Assembly: GCA_945643635.1 (NCBI GenBank)
Contig: CALZFC010000066.1
Coordinates: 1,615,001-1,679,000, forward strand
Source: Allodiplogaster sudhausi
Taxonomy: Eukaryota > Nematoda > Chromadorea > Rhabditida > Diplogasteridae
Direction of reading: 5' to 3'
Length of the DNA stretch: 64,000 bases
Positions 39,202 through 51,727 of the stretch are shown here, in pieces. Position 1 is the first letter of the stretch; each line of letters opens with the position of its first letter. The notes beneath the pieces were generated by a model, which did not search any database, was not told the origin of the DNA, and saw only the letters and a program-made list of their open reading frames with translations. The translations under genes and the position numbers were made by a program.

Positions 39202-40798
39202 AGGGCAGAAGTTGCCATTGTTGCTGCTTCAATTTTCTCACACAACATTTTGTGTGCGGGAATCTTCTGCGAGAGAAGAAATGTTCGGCGGGTGCGAGGA
39301 GAAAGACGGGCCGCAGTTGCTAATGCAATTCTTCTTCTTTCTTTTGTTCCCTGCCGGCCATCCCTCTTCCTTCTTCACAGTCTCGATCTCTTCCAAACTC
39401 AAAACCGACCACCTTCAACAATATTGCCCCTTCTCTCTGCTACTCCGTTTCTCACCACCTCCATTCTCACTTCCAACTCTTCTTCTGTTGCCACAATCAC
39501 TGGATTCCTCCTGGTGCAATTGCCTAATGCACAGACTTCAGTGGTGAAGTCGGAGAATAAGGGAACTTGGGTTTTCTTTCCAAAAGTCCCAAGGGTCGTG
39601 CCCCGAAAGACTGGAGCAGCCTCATGTCAGTTGTCACTGCAGAGGAGGGCAGTCTTCCATATGCGGAGAGGGAGAGAAGGAAGAGGGTAGAGGACAGCAA
39701 GACAATTGATTTATCCACATCACTCACTCCGGCCTTCTTCTTGCCTTTCTCTTTCTCTATCTCTCTTCCTTTCTCTCTCTCTATCTCTCTTCCTTTCTCT
39801 CTCTCTCTATCTCTCTCCTCTCCTTCATGTCAACCATCTGTATTCGTTCTTCATCTGCTCTCTGTCTTCAATTCATTTCTCAACATAAATTTGTCTTCTT
39901 GCATTCTACATACATATGCGCGTGCAAATATGTATCATGAATAATGTGAATAGATAGAATGTTCCTCAGAGTTCTAGTCAGTTCCCATGTGTTCCCATTG
40001 ATGACAAAGTTACCCGTCATTGTGAATGCGCGAAGTGTGTAGCTGCCTACCACAAGTCGCCAGTCTCTTTTTCTCTTTCTCTTCCTTTCGATATCCCTCT
40101 CAGACAATCACACTAAAGTGATCTACGGCTTCTGCTTTGTCTCTGCACTCTCTCCGATCAGAGCGCTCTCTCGCTGATTCCCAACTGCCATTGGATATTT
40201 ATTGATGCCCATCCTTGAGAGAGTTAGAGACATGAGAGGGCTAAAGAGAAGGATGAGTGATGCTAGAGATAGATTGCAGTTGGTGCACAGAGAGATTGCA
40301 AGATTGAAAGAGATTAAAATATTAACCAGAATAAGAGAGATTAAGAATAAGAGTGCATGCATTTTGAGATTAGAGAGGGAAGAGAGAGGCATGAGAAGCT
40401 TGAGGAATGGTAAGATTCCCCTGGAGGCTGCAGCTGCCTTCGTTTCTCTTCAATCTCTTCAATCACTCTCCCTTTCACTTTTTTCTCTTTATCTTCACTT
40501 TTTTTTCCCCATTCGACATTGAGATTTTCTTGGACTTTACATGCCAAGATTATTTTAGTTCAGTAGTAGGAGATTATTTCAAATTGGTTAGCCCATTTCG
40601 TATTATGTTCGCCATGTCTTGGAAAACGACGAAGTCTGAGTAATTTATGCTTCATTTGGTGTAGAATTCTCTCACTCAAAATGCAAAGGAAACACTTCAA
40701 AAGACATTCTCCATCGAAAAGTCACTTTCATTATCAAAGAGGGATAATAAGAAGCAAACAAAACAAAGCTTGAGATGAAAAGAGAAGGGAAAGCTGAC

Positions 40799-40852
<54 letters not shown>

Positions 40853-43494
40853 GAGGACAGGGAGGAGCGTCCGGAAGTAGAAAGTTAATCATTACAGAAG
40901 GAGTCTATGCAATCTACAAACAGGTCATTTAATTTCTAAGGAAATGCAAAACGGAGCCGAGCCAGCGGGCATTCTCACTATGAGAAGGCAAAGAAGGCAA
41001 GGAGCATGACAACCGAACGATTCATCTTCATACTTATTTTACTCTTCGCCAGTATTTCTATTCAAACATAACGACATAGGAAAATAAGAAAGAGAGTGAG
41101 AGAGCGAGAGTGTGAGAGTAAGAGAGGAAGCGGAGAGAGAGAGAGAGAGGGGAAGAGAAAGTGTGAGAGTGGAAAGAGTGCCTAGAGCAGATGAAGAGAT
41201 GGCCTGTACTGATCCTTGTCTATCCGGAGTCGCCTTCTCGTTTCGACATTTTCAACGGAGATCCAGTGGTATCTCAAATGAATGAGTTATCTTATCGATT
41301 ATCGATTTATCAAATAATATATAAGCTAATAAAAAGAGATGAATGGAGTCATTTTAAGACAGAAAGGAAAACAGCAGGGAGAGAGAGAGAACGAGAGAGA
41401 ACGAATCATGCCTGCTGGGACTCCTGACGGCGGCCTTACTGGCGCTCTTCTTGTGTTCACAAGCGACTCTGACTGCCAGTCCATGAGCTGGACTCTCCTC
41501 TGGCGAAGGCAAACAACGAATCCGCGTCACAGATGACGGCGCAAAAACCACATTAGCACCCTCCTCCAGCAGATGCTACAAATAAAACAAAATCACTATT
41601 TAAAAGCAGATTAAATCGAAAATCAGTGCATTTATGGAGCACAGAATGCTTTTATTGCTGTAAAGATTCCAGTTACTCTCTGCCATGGCTGGGTGGCCCC
41701 CTCGCTTCTGCTAATGGAGCAAACAATCTGTTGCTGATTTACAATGAAGCGAGCAGAGAAGATCCTATAAGCAATTGTAAATCAAGAAGAAAGAGGAGGC
41801 GTAAGCAGACGATAAAAGAGATGGGGAGCAAAGATACATCACGAAAAAATTTATTCAAGATAACATTTTAAAAGTTATCTAGCAAACAAAATTTACAAAA
41901 CCGCTTTCTTAAAAATCGAAACGCCATTTAAATCTTTGTATTTGAAGCAGTTTAATTCATGATTATTCTGAAATTGACATCAGGAAGAATATATGAATGA
42001 GTGCATGAGGCAGACTAATTGCGCATGGATAGGAAGGTTGTTGTCCCGCATTTTCTCATTCTCATTCTCTCTTTCACCCACTCTCGCTCTCTCTCACGCT
42101 CTCTCTTTCCCTCTGTCTCTCTCTCTCACACAATCTCTCTTTCTTTCTCTTCCCTCTCTGGCACTCTTTCTCCATTTCCAAATCCTCCAATCAGTCTTGA
42201 CCCGTCACTTCGTAGACCACAACTCCTTGCTTGCTCCATCCATGGTGGCCCTCACACCAAATTGAGCAATTTATAAGCTGCCTCAGGCAGAGATCCGTCT
42301 CTGCCTGGAATTGCTGCCAGAAGAGATGACGGGCTGATCTGCCAAGAGGGAAGACGAGATACTGGCAGATATTGAGAGAGCGAGAGAAAAGAGATAAAGA
42401 GAGAGATAGAGAACGAGATAGAGATTAAAGAAAGGGAGAGATCCTGTTTCCATGACCAAATCCAGGCCTGAAGGGCCTCTTGACACTGCCAGGTTTAGCT
42501 TCTGTTGCGGGAACTGTCAGATCAAAAGGCTCCGCCCTCTTATGCTAATGTAGCTGATGAGATGCAGACCCGGTGAGGAGGAAGAACTGCCAGAACAAAG
42601 TAACAACAATTTTAAATCCTAATCAAATGTAAGTGTTTTTGTTGAATACTATTATTTTTGAATAGTAAAATAACGAGACTGAAAGGAATTCTCCGTTGTT
42701 TCCATTCTCTTCTCTCCGGGCAATCTATTGCACTCTCTCTGTCTCTCTTGTCTCCATGCTATCTCTTGTCCTCTCTATATCACTCTCTGCCTCTATAGTC
42801 TGCGTGCTCTCTCTTCTCTCCCTCTCTCTCTCTTCGGTCTCTCTGTGATCTTGTCAGTACGCAGAAAGAGCCGCCTTGTGCGCGCATGTCCATGCCTTTT
42901 TCTAATTTGTCTCTCGGTCGGTGGAGATGAAAGAAGGTGAAGCTTTCCCTTTGGTGGAAGAAGAATGAATGGCAGCGAGGGCTGTCCACGGCTTTCTTTC
43001 CATTGAAGGGACAGAAAGAGAAGCATGGAATAAAGGGATGGTGAACAGGGATTATGGTCATTTCTTTTATTGCAGATCAGAAAAATCCTTAAGAGAATAA
43101 TCGTGATGGTGTTTTTTTTTCAAACTTTTTCTATGGCGGAGGCAACGACAGAAAGTTGGAAATATTTCTGCTCTTCTACTGAGGATGAGTCAAGTCTCCG
43201 CACTAATTTACGGCGGGCAAGTCACTGCCGCATTTGTCAATCGGAGACACTAAGACCTCTGATGGATTTCAGCCAGCTGAATGAACCGTGGGAAGTGAGA
43301 GAATTGTGGTCATGAGATAGAGAGAGAAAAGATGACAGAAAGAAAGAGAGAGAGAAAGAGAGAGCGAGAGAAAGATTGAAACAAGTAGAGAGAAAGAGAG
43401 AGAGAGATAGAGAGAGAGAGGGAGCGAGAGAGAAAGATAGCGCGAAAGAAGAAGAGTAACCAATGAGCCAAGTAAGACAAAGAGAAGAGCGGTC
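38407..43494. other. Region between Frizzled and NUDT18 with weak exon candidates
   Basis: Pure (GA)n tracts lie at about 38925-38966, 39163-39200, 40803-40851 and 41130-41150, with CT-rich DNA at 38580-38625, 39745-39820 and 42060-42150. Candidate exons are a plus-strand coiled-coil frame 40205-40408 (RVRDMRGLKRRMSDARDRLQ) ending at a G|GTAAGA donor, MKRWPVLILVYPESPSRFDI at 41190-41268, and a hydrophobic CLLGLLTAALLALFLCSQAT near 41410. None was assembled into a gene or matched to a family. Confidence 0.35.
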
Positions 43495-45287
43495 CTAATG
43501 ATGGACAACTGAATGGAACTGACGGGGAAGACAGGGAAGATCAAGAGAGAGGATTCTCAAAGTCACCTAGATTCATATGGCAGAAGCAACTGTGAGGAAG
43601 CAATATTGTTAGGGAAGACCTTCCTGATAAAAAGGCCGCATTCATGTTAGCCATTGTTGTCCTTATGAGGGAATATCTTATGCAACATTTGGAGAGAAAA
43701 ACAGCAAAATAAATAATAAGATTGACCTTGTAGCATCTGGAGACGACCATGGCGAAGAAGTACTCGAAGCCGAACTCGCAAGTGGGGAAGGGCTGGTCGT
43801 GAGTGGAAAGGGACTCTTCGTCTTGCACCGATCGATGAACCAGCACATCCACTTTACTCCTTCAAAACTTCACCTTGCCTTTCAAATATCTTATTAATAT
43901 TATTAACTGAATATCCTTCTACGGTTTTCAAACAACGTAATAACATTTCAAATAAAATAATACAGAAAAATCCATTGACGGTGCACATTTTTTTTTCTAG
44001 ACAAAGCGTGGTAAAAATAAACTTTGTAACGTAGATAAAAAACTCACGCATTAAAATTATACCGGTAGATCATAAATTCAACAAACATTCCCGCCATATT
44101 AACATTCACTGGCATTAGCTTCGGAACCTGCAACGCAGCATTTGGTTGAGGAAGAATGCTTGGTGTATTTTTCAACCGAATAAATTTAAAGTATTTCTGC
44201 TCTAATGTAACCTCCGGGCAGTGAACAGCAGTTCTGTAAGCAAGAGCTTCGTCTACTAATCGTAGAAAGTCGGTTCCTCTGAAAAAAGTAGAACCGGAAA
44301 TTCAAAAGTTGAAAGTTCATATTGAAGAAACAACAAGAAATAAGGAAACCTAAGTTCGACTTTCTTGGCCAAAACATCCTTGACGGGGAACCACTGGGCA
44401 CACAGCGACTCTTCATCCGGCTTTGTCTTTATTGTACCTGCTGTTTTGTAGAGGATTTAAAGTTTTATTAAATATATAATTAAAGAAAAACCATCAACAG
44501 AATTATGTATATTCTTTAGATACAAATATTAGACTTTTTCGTTACAATGATTCAAAAATGCTGACCAGTGACATTGACGATGAATGCAAATCGATACCAT
44601 CCGGATCCTTGGACTTGCATGGACAACAACTCGACAACTTCACAACGAAAGCCCGTCTCTTCGTACATCTCACGATGCACTGCGTGCTGAGAGATCTTCT
44701 TTTACTTTTCTATTTCTTTCTTTTAGAGTCACAGCTAAAACTACCAATGACAACAGAAATGAACCTCAATGGACTCGCCGGGCTCCACTCTTCCTGCAGG
44801 AACGTACCATCTCAAAACAATTTTACTTTTAGAATTCTTTATAAAATATTTTTTAATTGTTGTACATACATACATACATTATAACACATAGCATTATATT
44901 GTATTGTGAATCTGAAATGCAGCTTACTTTCCGTAGCACTTCTTCTTGGCCTCCTGAATCAGGAGAATCTCGGTTGCGTCTCCTTCTCCTCGTAGAACGA
45001 GAGCAGAAGCCACGTAGTTGACGTTGTCGTGCAGACGGACATAGCGACATTCTGTAGAGAGAGAGTATTGTCATGCTGTAAGAAGAGGTTGGGAGAGGAA
45101 AGATCATCATTAATCGTACTTCAAAATCGGTGATAAGACGGCACACTAATTGGAAAAGAAAAGAGCGGGCTTTCTCTGACTTCCGAGTTGCATGTCGGGG
45201 ACGCGCTCGTTGTCCTTATTCCTCTGGTTTTGTTGTGCAGCATGACGATTCTGAACGAGAGAGAGAGAGAGAAAGAGAAAAAGAAAA

Positions 45288-45332
<45 letters not shown>

Positions 45333-45444
45333 ATGAGAAGGGACAGACGGGAGTAGAGTTGTTGCTGCTAATGTCGAAGCAGGGCTCAGGAGTGGGATCT
45401 CTGCTCTCCGCGATGTACTCCTCGTCCTCTTCGTTCAGCGACAT
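43495..45444 (-). CDS. NUDT18: Nudix hydrolase, NUDT18-like
   Basis: All exon phases agree from ATG 45444 (MSLNEEDEEYIAESRDPTPE) to TAG 43495-43497. Exon 3 (about 45055-44930) reads CRYVRLHDNVNYVASALVLR then ILLIQEAKKKCYGK, as in NUDT18. Exons 4 and 5 join to WYVPAGRVEPGESIE|HAV then HREMYEETGFRCEVVELLSM, giving a complete Nudix box (GX5EX7REXXEEXG) with REMYEETG as the metal-binding helix. SGWYRFAFIVNVTG and AGTIKTKPDEESLCAQWFPV follow. The C-terminal part includes GTDFLRLVDEALAYRTAVHC and VSRCYKVTLRILSLDLPCLP. NUDT18 hydrolyses 8-oxo-dGDP and related oxidised nucleotides, keeping them out of nucleic acids. Predicted length is about 300 residues, against roughly 320 in vertebrates. A GA tract (45297-45328 on the plus strand) lies in intron 1. 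Confidence 0.88.
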
Positions 45445-45922
45445 CCTCTCCCCTCCCTCTCAGTTTCCCGGCTCGGCCAGGGCTCCTTTCATAAGATATT
45501 GATATTGATTCAATTTTAGAATGAATCACGACTTTTAGTGAGCACGCCGTTGAGGATTATTGGACATGAGCAATCAAATAGTAGAAAAGTTCACTATGGT
45601 TTGTGGAAACACGCGATGTGGACACCAGCAGTGAACATGAAAAAAGATGATCCAAGCAGGGACGTTGCCAATAATATGATTAACGGAAAGACTGCGAACG
45701 AAAGAAGGTCGGTGAGACAGACAGCATTCCTCTTCTTTGAAACTCTCATTAATATACCAAGCTCATTTATTCATAGATTCATTATAATAAAATTAAATAA
45801 ATTACATAATTATAAAGACGAGCCTAGAATAGCTTGATAACAGGATTATGATCAGGAAAAACGTATTAAAAATTCAGAAATGAAATATTACATATTGACA
45901 TATATACATATCTATTATTATA
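45445..45922. other. AT-rich spacer before the repeat array
   Basis: AT-rich DNA with no supported gene. It ends in ATATA immediately before the first array unit, giving the A preceding the TC terminus. Confidence 0.5.
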
Positions 45923-46283
45923 TCTAGAGTTATATAAAAGTCGACTGTTATTTATTTACGGGTATAGCGCCGAGCGGTGTAGCGGGCGGTGGGAGTGAGA
46001 TATGGGGAAGCGGTTTTTTGGGGAACATGTAAAAGTTTCCGGACTACAAGAATATATGGGTTTCAAAAAACTCCAAGCTTTCTAATGAGCTTAAATTCAA
46101 AGGCCCAGATAGTCCAGTAGCGCCGCTAGAATAGACTTTTGACCCTTTAGAGCCAAATTTTAACCCTTAGAGCCAACTAACGACCCAACTTACTATCTTT
46201 TTATCGGGAAATGGCCTCCGGGGCGATAGCCCCGGTGGCCATTGACCGGGCCAAAGGCCCGTAGCGTGACAAAGTCACGCTAG
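45923..46283 (+). mobile_element. Helitron-like unit 1 (internally deleted, 361 bp)
   Basis: It begins TCTAGAGTTATATAAAAG after an A and ends in three hairpins followed by CTAG. It contains only the left about 150 bp and right about 210 bp of the full unit, fused at the GGGTTTCAAAAAA region. Confidence 0.8.
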
Positions 46284-47638
46284 TCTCTTATTATATAAAA
46301 GTCGACTGTTATTTATAGGCCGGTATAGCGCGGAGAGGTGCTGTGGGCGGTGGGAGTGAGATATGGGGAAGCGGTTTTCGGGGTTTTCTAAAATATCCCC
46401 TGGGCTACCAGAATATGTGGGTTTCAAAAAATTAGGCTTGGCGCCGGCGCCGGCGCGGGCGCCCAAACTTTGGTCCGAGGCGACTTCCATTTTGGCTCTT
46501 TGGCGACTTTGAGGGGCTGTATCTTTTTTTCGGGTAGAGATATGGCGATGAAAAAAATACTGGAAGATAGCCAGTTCAAAAATGAATATGATTCCTGGAG
46601 TTGAGATCATTCCGATGTTTGGTAGATCAGTGGCAGCGTGGCGCGTTTTGACCCCATTTTTTGGCTGTTTTTCGGCATGTAGTTTGAACTTTTCTCGAAA
46701 TCTACAAAGTCCGCTTTTGATTAAACTGACTGCGATTGTAGAGTTTTTGACGGGGCATCTTTTAATAGTAGAATTATCAACTTTTGGGCACTAGAAGTTG
46801 TAGATATTATCGATTGAAGGGTGATCATTTTTTGTTAGGAGCGAACCTTCTAAAATACATATCTTTATGAATAGGGAAGGTAGAGGGATGAGAGTTTCAG
46901 AATCATGCAGAGTTTCACGAGAGCTTCAATATGAGTATACTCGCGTTTGTCTGGCTTTTTATTAAAGTGCCCTGCCAGGGCCGTAAAGTGGGAAATTTTT
47001 GGAACGCACTTTGGACCTCCGTTTCTTCTCGGTAGTTAAAGCTTTTGCGACATGTTATATACCATTCCGTAGCTCTCGTGAAGGCGAATAACTTTCTCAT
47101 ACAAACCGTTTTCATATTTTGCCTTTTTTGATCTACTTTTGGGGTCAGAAGGTTCAGGCCACTTTTTCGGCCTTAGCTATCACTGACACTTTTTGCCGCA
47201 TATTTTTTTTATTGTAGAGCCAAAAATTAGCTATCGAATGATAGGTAGATCATGGGATTCGATCCAGGCATATTCGAGACATGAATTATTTTGTGGCTTT
47301 TTGGGCTCTTTTCTCTGCACTTCGAAACTCATGGGTCGCAGGTTCGAATCCGCGCGCGCGCAAACTCTTTTGCGCGTTTTTGTATGACTCCTGAGTATGT
47401 TAAAAGAGTGATATCATATAGTAAAGACTGCAAGCTTTCTAATGAGCTTAAATTCAAAGGCCCAGATAGTCCAGTAGCGCCGCTAGAACAGACTTTTGAC
47501 CTTTTAGAGCCAAATAACAACCCTTAGAGTCAAATAACAACTCTTAGAGATAATTTATATCGGGAAATGGCCTCCGGGGCGATAGCCCCGGTGGCCATTG
47601 ACCGGGCCAAAGCCCGTAGCGTGACAAAGTCACGCTAG
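46284..47638 (+). mobile_element. Helitron-like unit 2 (1355 bp)
   Basis: A full-length unit starting TCTCTTATTATATAAAAG and ending GCGTGACAAAGTCACGCTAG. The 3' tail has hairpins CCGGGGC-GATA-GCCCCGG, GGGCC-AAAG-CCC (one G lost) and GCGTGAC-AAA-GTCACGC. It directly abuts unit 3. No transposase or helicase is encoded. Confidence 0.82.
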
Positions 47639-48994
47639 TCTAGAGTTATCTAAAAGTCGACTGTTATTTATAGGCCGGTATAGCGCGGAGAGGTGTTACG
47701 GGCGGTGGGAGTGAGATACGGGGAAGCGGTTTTCGGGGTTTTCTAAAATATCCCTTGGGCTACCAGAATATATGGGTTTCAAAAAATTGGGTTCGATATT
47801 GGCGCCGGCGCGGGCGGCCAAACTTTGGTCCGAGGCGACTTCCATTTTGGCTCTTTGGCGACTTTGAGGGGCTGTATCTTTTTTTCGGGTAGAGATATGG
47901 CGATGAAAAAAATACTGGAAGATAGCCAGTTCAAAAATGAATATGATTCCTGGAGTTGAGATCATTCCGATGTTTGGTAGATCAGTGGCAGCGTGGCGCG
48001 TTTTGACCCCATTTTTTGGCTGTTTTTCGGCATGTAGTTTGAACTTTTCTCGAAATCTACAAAGTCCGCTTTTGATTAAACTGACTGCGATTGTAGAGTT
48101 TTTGACGGCGCATCTTTTAATAGTAGAATTATCAACTTTTGGACACTAGAAGTTGTAGATATTATCGATTGAAGGGTGATCATTTTTTGTTAGGAGCGAA
48201 CTTTTTAAAATACATATCTTTATGGATAGGGATGGGAGAGGGATGAGAGTTTCAGAATATTGAAGGACTTCAAGAGAGCTTCAATATGAGTATACTCGCG
48301 TTTGTCTGGCTTTTCATTAAAGTGCCCTGCCAGGGCCGTAAATTGGGAAATTTTTGGAACGCACTTTGGACCTCCGTTTCTTCTCGATAGTTAAAGGTTT
48401 TGCCACCTATTATATACCATTCTGTTGCTCTCGAGAAGGCGAACAACTTTCTCATACAAAATGTTTTCATATTTTGACGTTATTGATCTACTTTTGGGGT
48501 CAGAATGTTCAGGCCACTTTTTCGGCCTTAGCTATCACTGACACTTTTTGGCGCATATTTTTTTTATTGTAGACCCTAAAATTAGCTATCGAATGATAGG
48601 TAGATCATGGGATTCGATCCAGGCATATTCGAGATATGAATTATTTTGTGGCTTTTTGGGCTATTTTCACTGCACATCGAAACTCATGGGTCGCAGGTTC
48701 GAATCCCCGCGCGCGCAAACTCTTTTGCGCGCTTTTATATGACTCCTGAGTATGTTAAAAGAGTAATATCATATAGTAAAGACTCCAAGCTTTCAAATGA
48801 GCTTAAATTCAAAGGCCCAGATAGTCCAGTAGCGCCGCTAGAACAGACTTTTGACCTTTTAGAGCCAAATAACAACCCTTAGAGTTAAATAACAACCCTT
48901 AGAGATAATTTATATCGGGAAATGGCCTCCGGGGCGATAGCCCCGGTGGCCATTGACCGGGCCAAAGGCCCGTAGCGTGACAAAGTCACGCTAG
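47639..48994 (+). mobile_element. Helitron-like unit 3 (1356 bp)
   Basis: It starts TCTAGAGTTATCTAAAAG and ends with the same three-hairpin tail and CTAG. It is highly similar to units 2 and 4 along its length. Near the right end it carries a tRNA-like B box, GGTTCGAATCC (about 48692). Confidence 0.82.
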
Positions 48995-50369
48995 TCTCTT
49001 ATTATATAAAAGTCGACTGTTATTTATAGGCCGGTATAGCGCGGAGAGGTGCTGTGGGCGGTGGGAGTGAGATATGGGGAAGCGGTTTTCGGGGTTTTCT
49101 AAAATATCCCCTGGGCTACCAGAATATGTGGGTTTCAAAAAATTAGGCTTGGCGCCGGCGCCGGCGCGGGCGGCCAAACTTTGGTCCGAGGCGACTTCCA
49201 TTTTGGCTCTTTGGCGACTTTGAGGGGCTGTATCTTTTTTTCGGGTAGAGATATGGCGATGAAAAAAATACTGGAAGATAGCCAGTTCAAAAATGAATAT
49301 GATTCCTGGAGTTGACATCATTCCGATGTTTGGTAGATCAGTGGCAGCGTGGCGCGTTTTGACCCCATTTTTTGGCTGTTTTTCGGCATGTAGTTTGAAC
49401 TTTTCTCGAAATCTACAAAGTCCGCTTTTGATTAAACTGACTGCGATTGTAGAGTTTTTGACGGCGCATCTTTTAATAGTAGAATTATCAACTTTTGGAC
49501 ACTAGAAGTTGTAGATATTATCGATTGAAAGGTGATCATTTTTTGTTAGGAGCGAACTTTTTAAAATACATATCTTTATGGATAGGGATGGGAGAGGGAT
49601 GAGAGTTTCAGAATCATGCAGCGTTTCACGAGAGCTTCAATATGAGTATACTCGCGTTTGTCTGGCTTTTCATTAAAGTGCCCTGCCAGGGCCGTAAAGT
49701 GGGAAATTTTTGGAACGCACTTTGGACCTCCGTTTCTTCTCGGTAGTTAAAGGTTTTGCACCTATTATATACCATTCTGTTGCTCTCGAGAAGGCGAACA
49801 ACTTTCTCATACAAAATGTTTTCATATTTTGTCATTTTTGATCTACTTTTGGGGTCAGAAGGTTCAGGCCACTTTTTCGGCCTTAGCTATCACTGACACT
49901 TTTTGGCGCATATTTTTTTAATTGTATAGCCAAAAATTAGCTATCGAATGATAGGTAGATCATGGGATTTGATTCAGACATATTCGAGATATGAATTATT
50001 ATGTGGCTTTTTGGGCTATTTTCTCTGCACGTCGAAAGTCATGGGTCGCAGGTTCGGAGTCGCGCGCGCGCAAACCCTTTTGCGCGCTTTTATATAACTT
50101 CTGGTTAAATAAAAAAAGTGCTAACATATACAAACGACTCCAGGCTTTCTAATGGGGGTAACTATATGCTCCCAGGTCCTCCAGTAGCGCCGCTAGAGCA
50201 GACTTTTGTCCTTTTTAAGCCAACTAACGACCCTTAGAGCCAACAAACAACGCTTAGAGCTAACAAACAACCCTCAGAGTCAACCAACAGCAAACGAAGA
50301 ACCCAACCAACAACCCTTGGAGCCTACTGACAATGGCCAAAGGCCCGTAGCGTGACGAAGTCACGCTAG
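48995..50369 (+). mobile_element. Helitron-like unit 4 (1375 bp)
   Basis: It starts TCTCTTATTATATAAAAG. The right end is rearranged: short repeats of the CAACAAACAACCCT type replace the CCGGGGC hairpin. The terminal GCGTGAC-GAA-GTCACGC hairpin and CTAG are kept. Confidence 0.82.
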
Positions 50370-51727
50370 TCTAGAGTTATCTAAATGTCGACTGTTATTT
50401 ATTTACGGGGATAGCGCGGAGAGGTGCTGTGGGCGCGGGGGTTGAGATACGGGGATGCGGTTTTTTGGGGAACATGTAAAAGTTTCCGGACTACAAGAAT
50501 ATGTGGGTTTCAAAAAATTGGGTTCGATATTGGCGTCGGCGCCGGCGGCCAAACTTTGGTCGGAGGCGACTCTGATTTGGGCACTTTGGCGATTTTGAGG
50601 GGTTGCAACTTTTTTTCTGGTTGAGATATGGGGATGAATAAAATACTGGTAGATAGATCGTTCAAAAATGAATTTGATTCCTGGAGTTGAGATCATTCCG
50701 AGTTTTGGTAGATCAGTACGAGGCCGGCGCGCAAACCATACGTTTTTGGGGTAGTTTTTTAGGCTCATTCATCTCATTTTCTCGAAATCTACAAATTCCG
50801 CTTTTGATCTAACTGACTCCGATTGTAGAGTTTTTGACGGGCTTTCTTTTAATAGTAGACTTATCGACTTTTGGACACTTGGCGTATGAGATATTATCGA
50901 TTGAAAGGTCAAAATTTTTTGTTAGGAGCGACCCTTCTAAAATTCATATCTTTATGCATAGGGAAGGCAGAGGGATGAGAGTGTCAGAATCATGCAGATT
51001 TTCACGAGAGCTTCAATATGAGTATACGTAGGTTAGGCTTTGCTATCATTAAAGTGCCCTGCCAGGGCCGTGAAGTGGCAAATTTTTGGATCACATTTTG
51101 GGCCTCCGTTTCTTCGCGGTAGTTAAAGATGTTGCCACATAGTATATACCATTCCGTAGCTCTCGAGATGGCGAACAACTTTCTCATACAAAACGTTTTC
51201 ATATTTTGTCGTTTTTGATCTACTTTTGGGGTCAGAATGTTCAGGCCACTATTTCGGCCTTAGCTATCACTGACACTTTTTGGCGCATATTTTTTTTATT
51301 GTAGAGCCTAAAATTAGCTATCGAATGATAGGTCGATGGTCGCATTTGATTCAGGAATTTTCGAGATATGAATTATTTTGTGGCTTTTTGGGCTATTTTC
51401 TCTGCACTTCGAAACTCATGGGTCGCAGGTTCGGAGTCGCGGGCGCGCAAACCCTTTTGCGCGTTTTTGTATGACTCCTGAGTATGTTAAAAGAGTGATA
51501 TCGTATAGTAAAGACTCCAAGCTTTCTAATGAGCTTAAATTCAAAGGCCCAGATAGTCCAGTAGCGCCGCTAGAACAGACTTTTGACCCTTTAGAGCCAA
51601 ATTTTAACCCTTAGAGCCAACTTACAACCCTTGGATAAATTTTTTTATCGGGAAATGGCCTCCGGGGCGATAGCCCCGGTGGCCATTGACCGGGCCAAAG
51701 GCCCGTAGTGTGACAAAGTCACGCTAG
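50370..51727 (+). mobile_element. Helitron-like unit 5 (1358 bp, more diverged)
   Basis: It starts TCTAGAGTTATCTAAATG and ends GTGTGACAAAGTCACGCTAG. The stem mutation GCG to GTG leaves a G-U pair, so the terminal hairpin is maintained. The body is more diverged than units 2-4. Confidence 0.8.

Noticed and set aside
47193..48742. Recurring frames of 60-80 residues in repeat units that could look like a gene family
   Set aside because: They have no splice signals or domain, and frames open on both strands reflect low stop density in the repeat.
46275..49321. About 110-residue minus-strand frame (ISTPGIIFIFELAIFQYFFH) present in several repeat units
   Set aside because: It recurs because the repeats are nearly identical, is truncated in unit 3 and altered in unit 5, and matches no transposition protein that I recognise.
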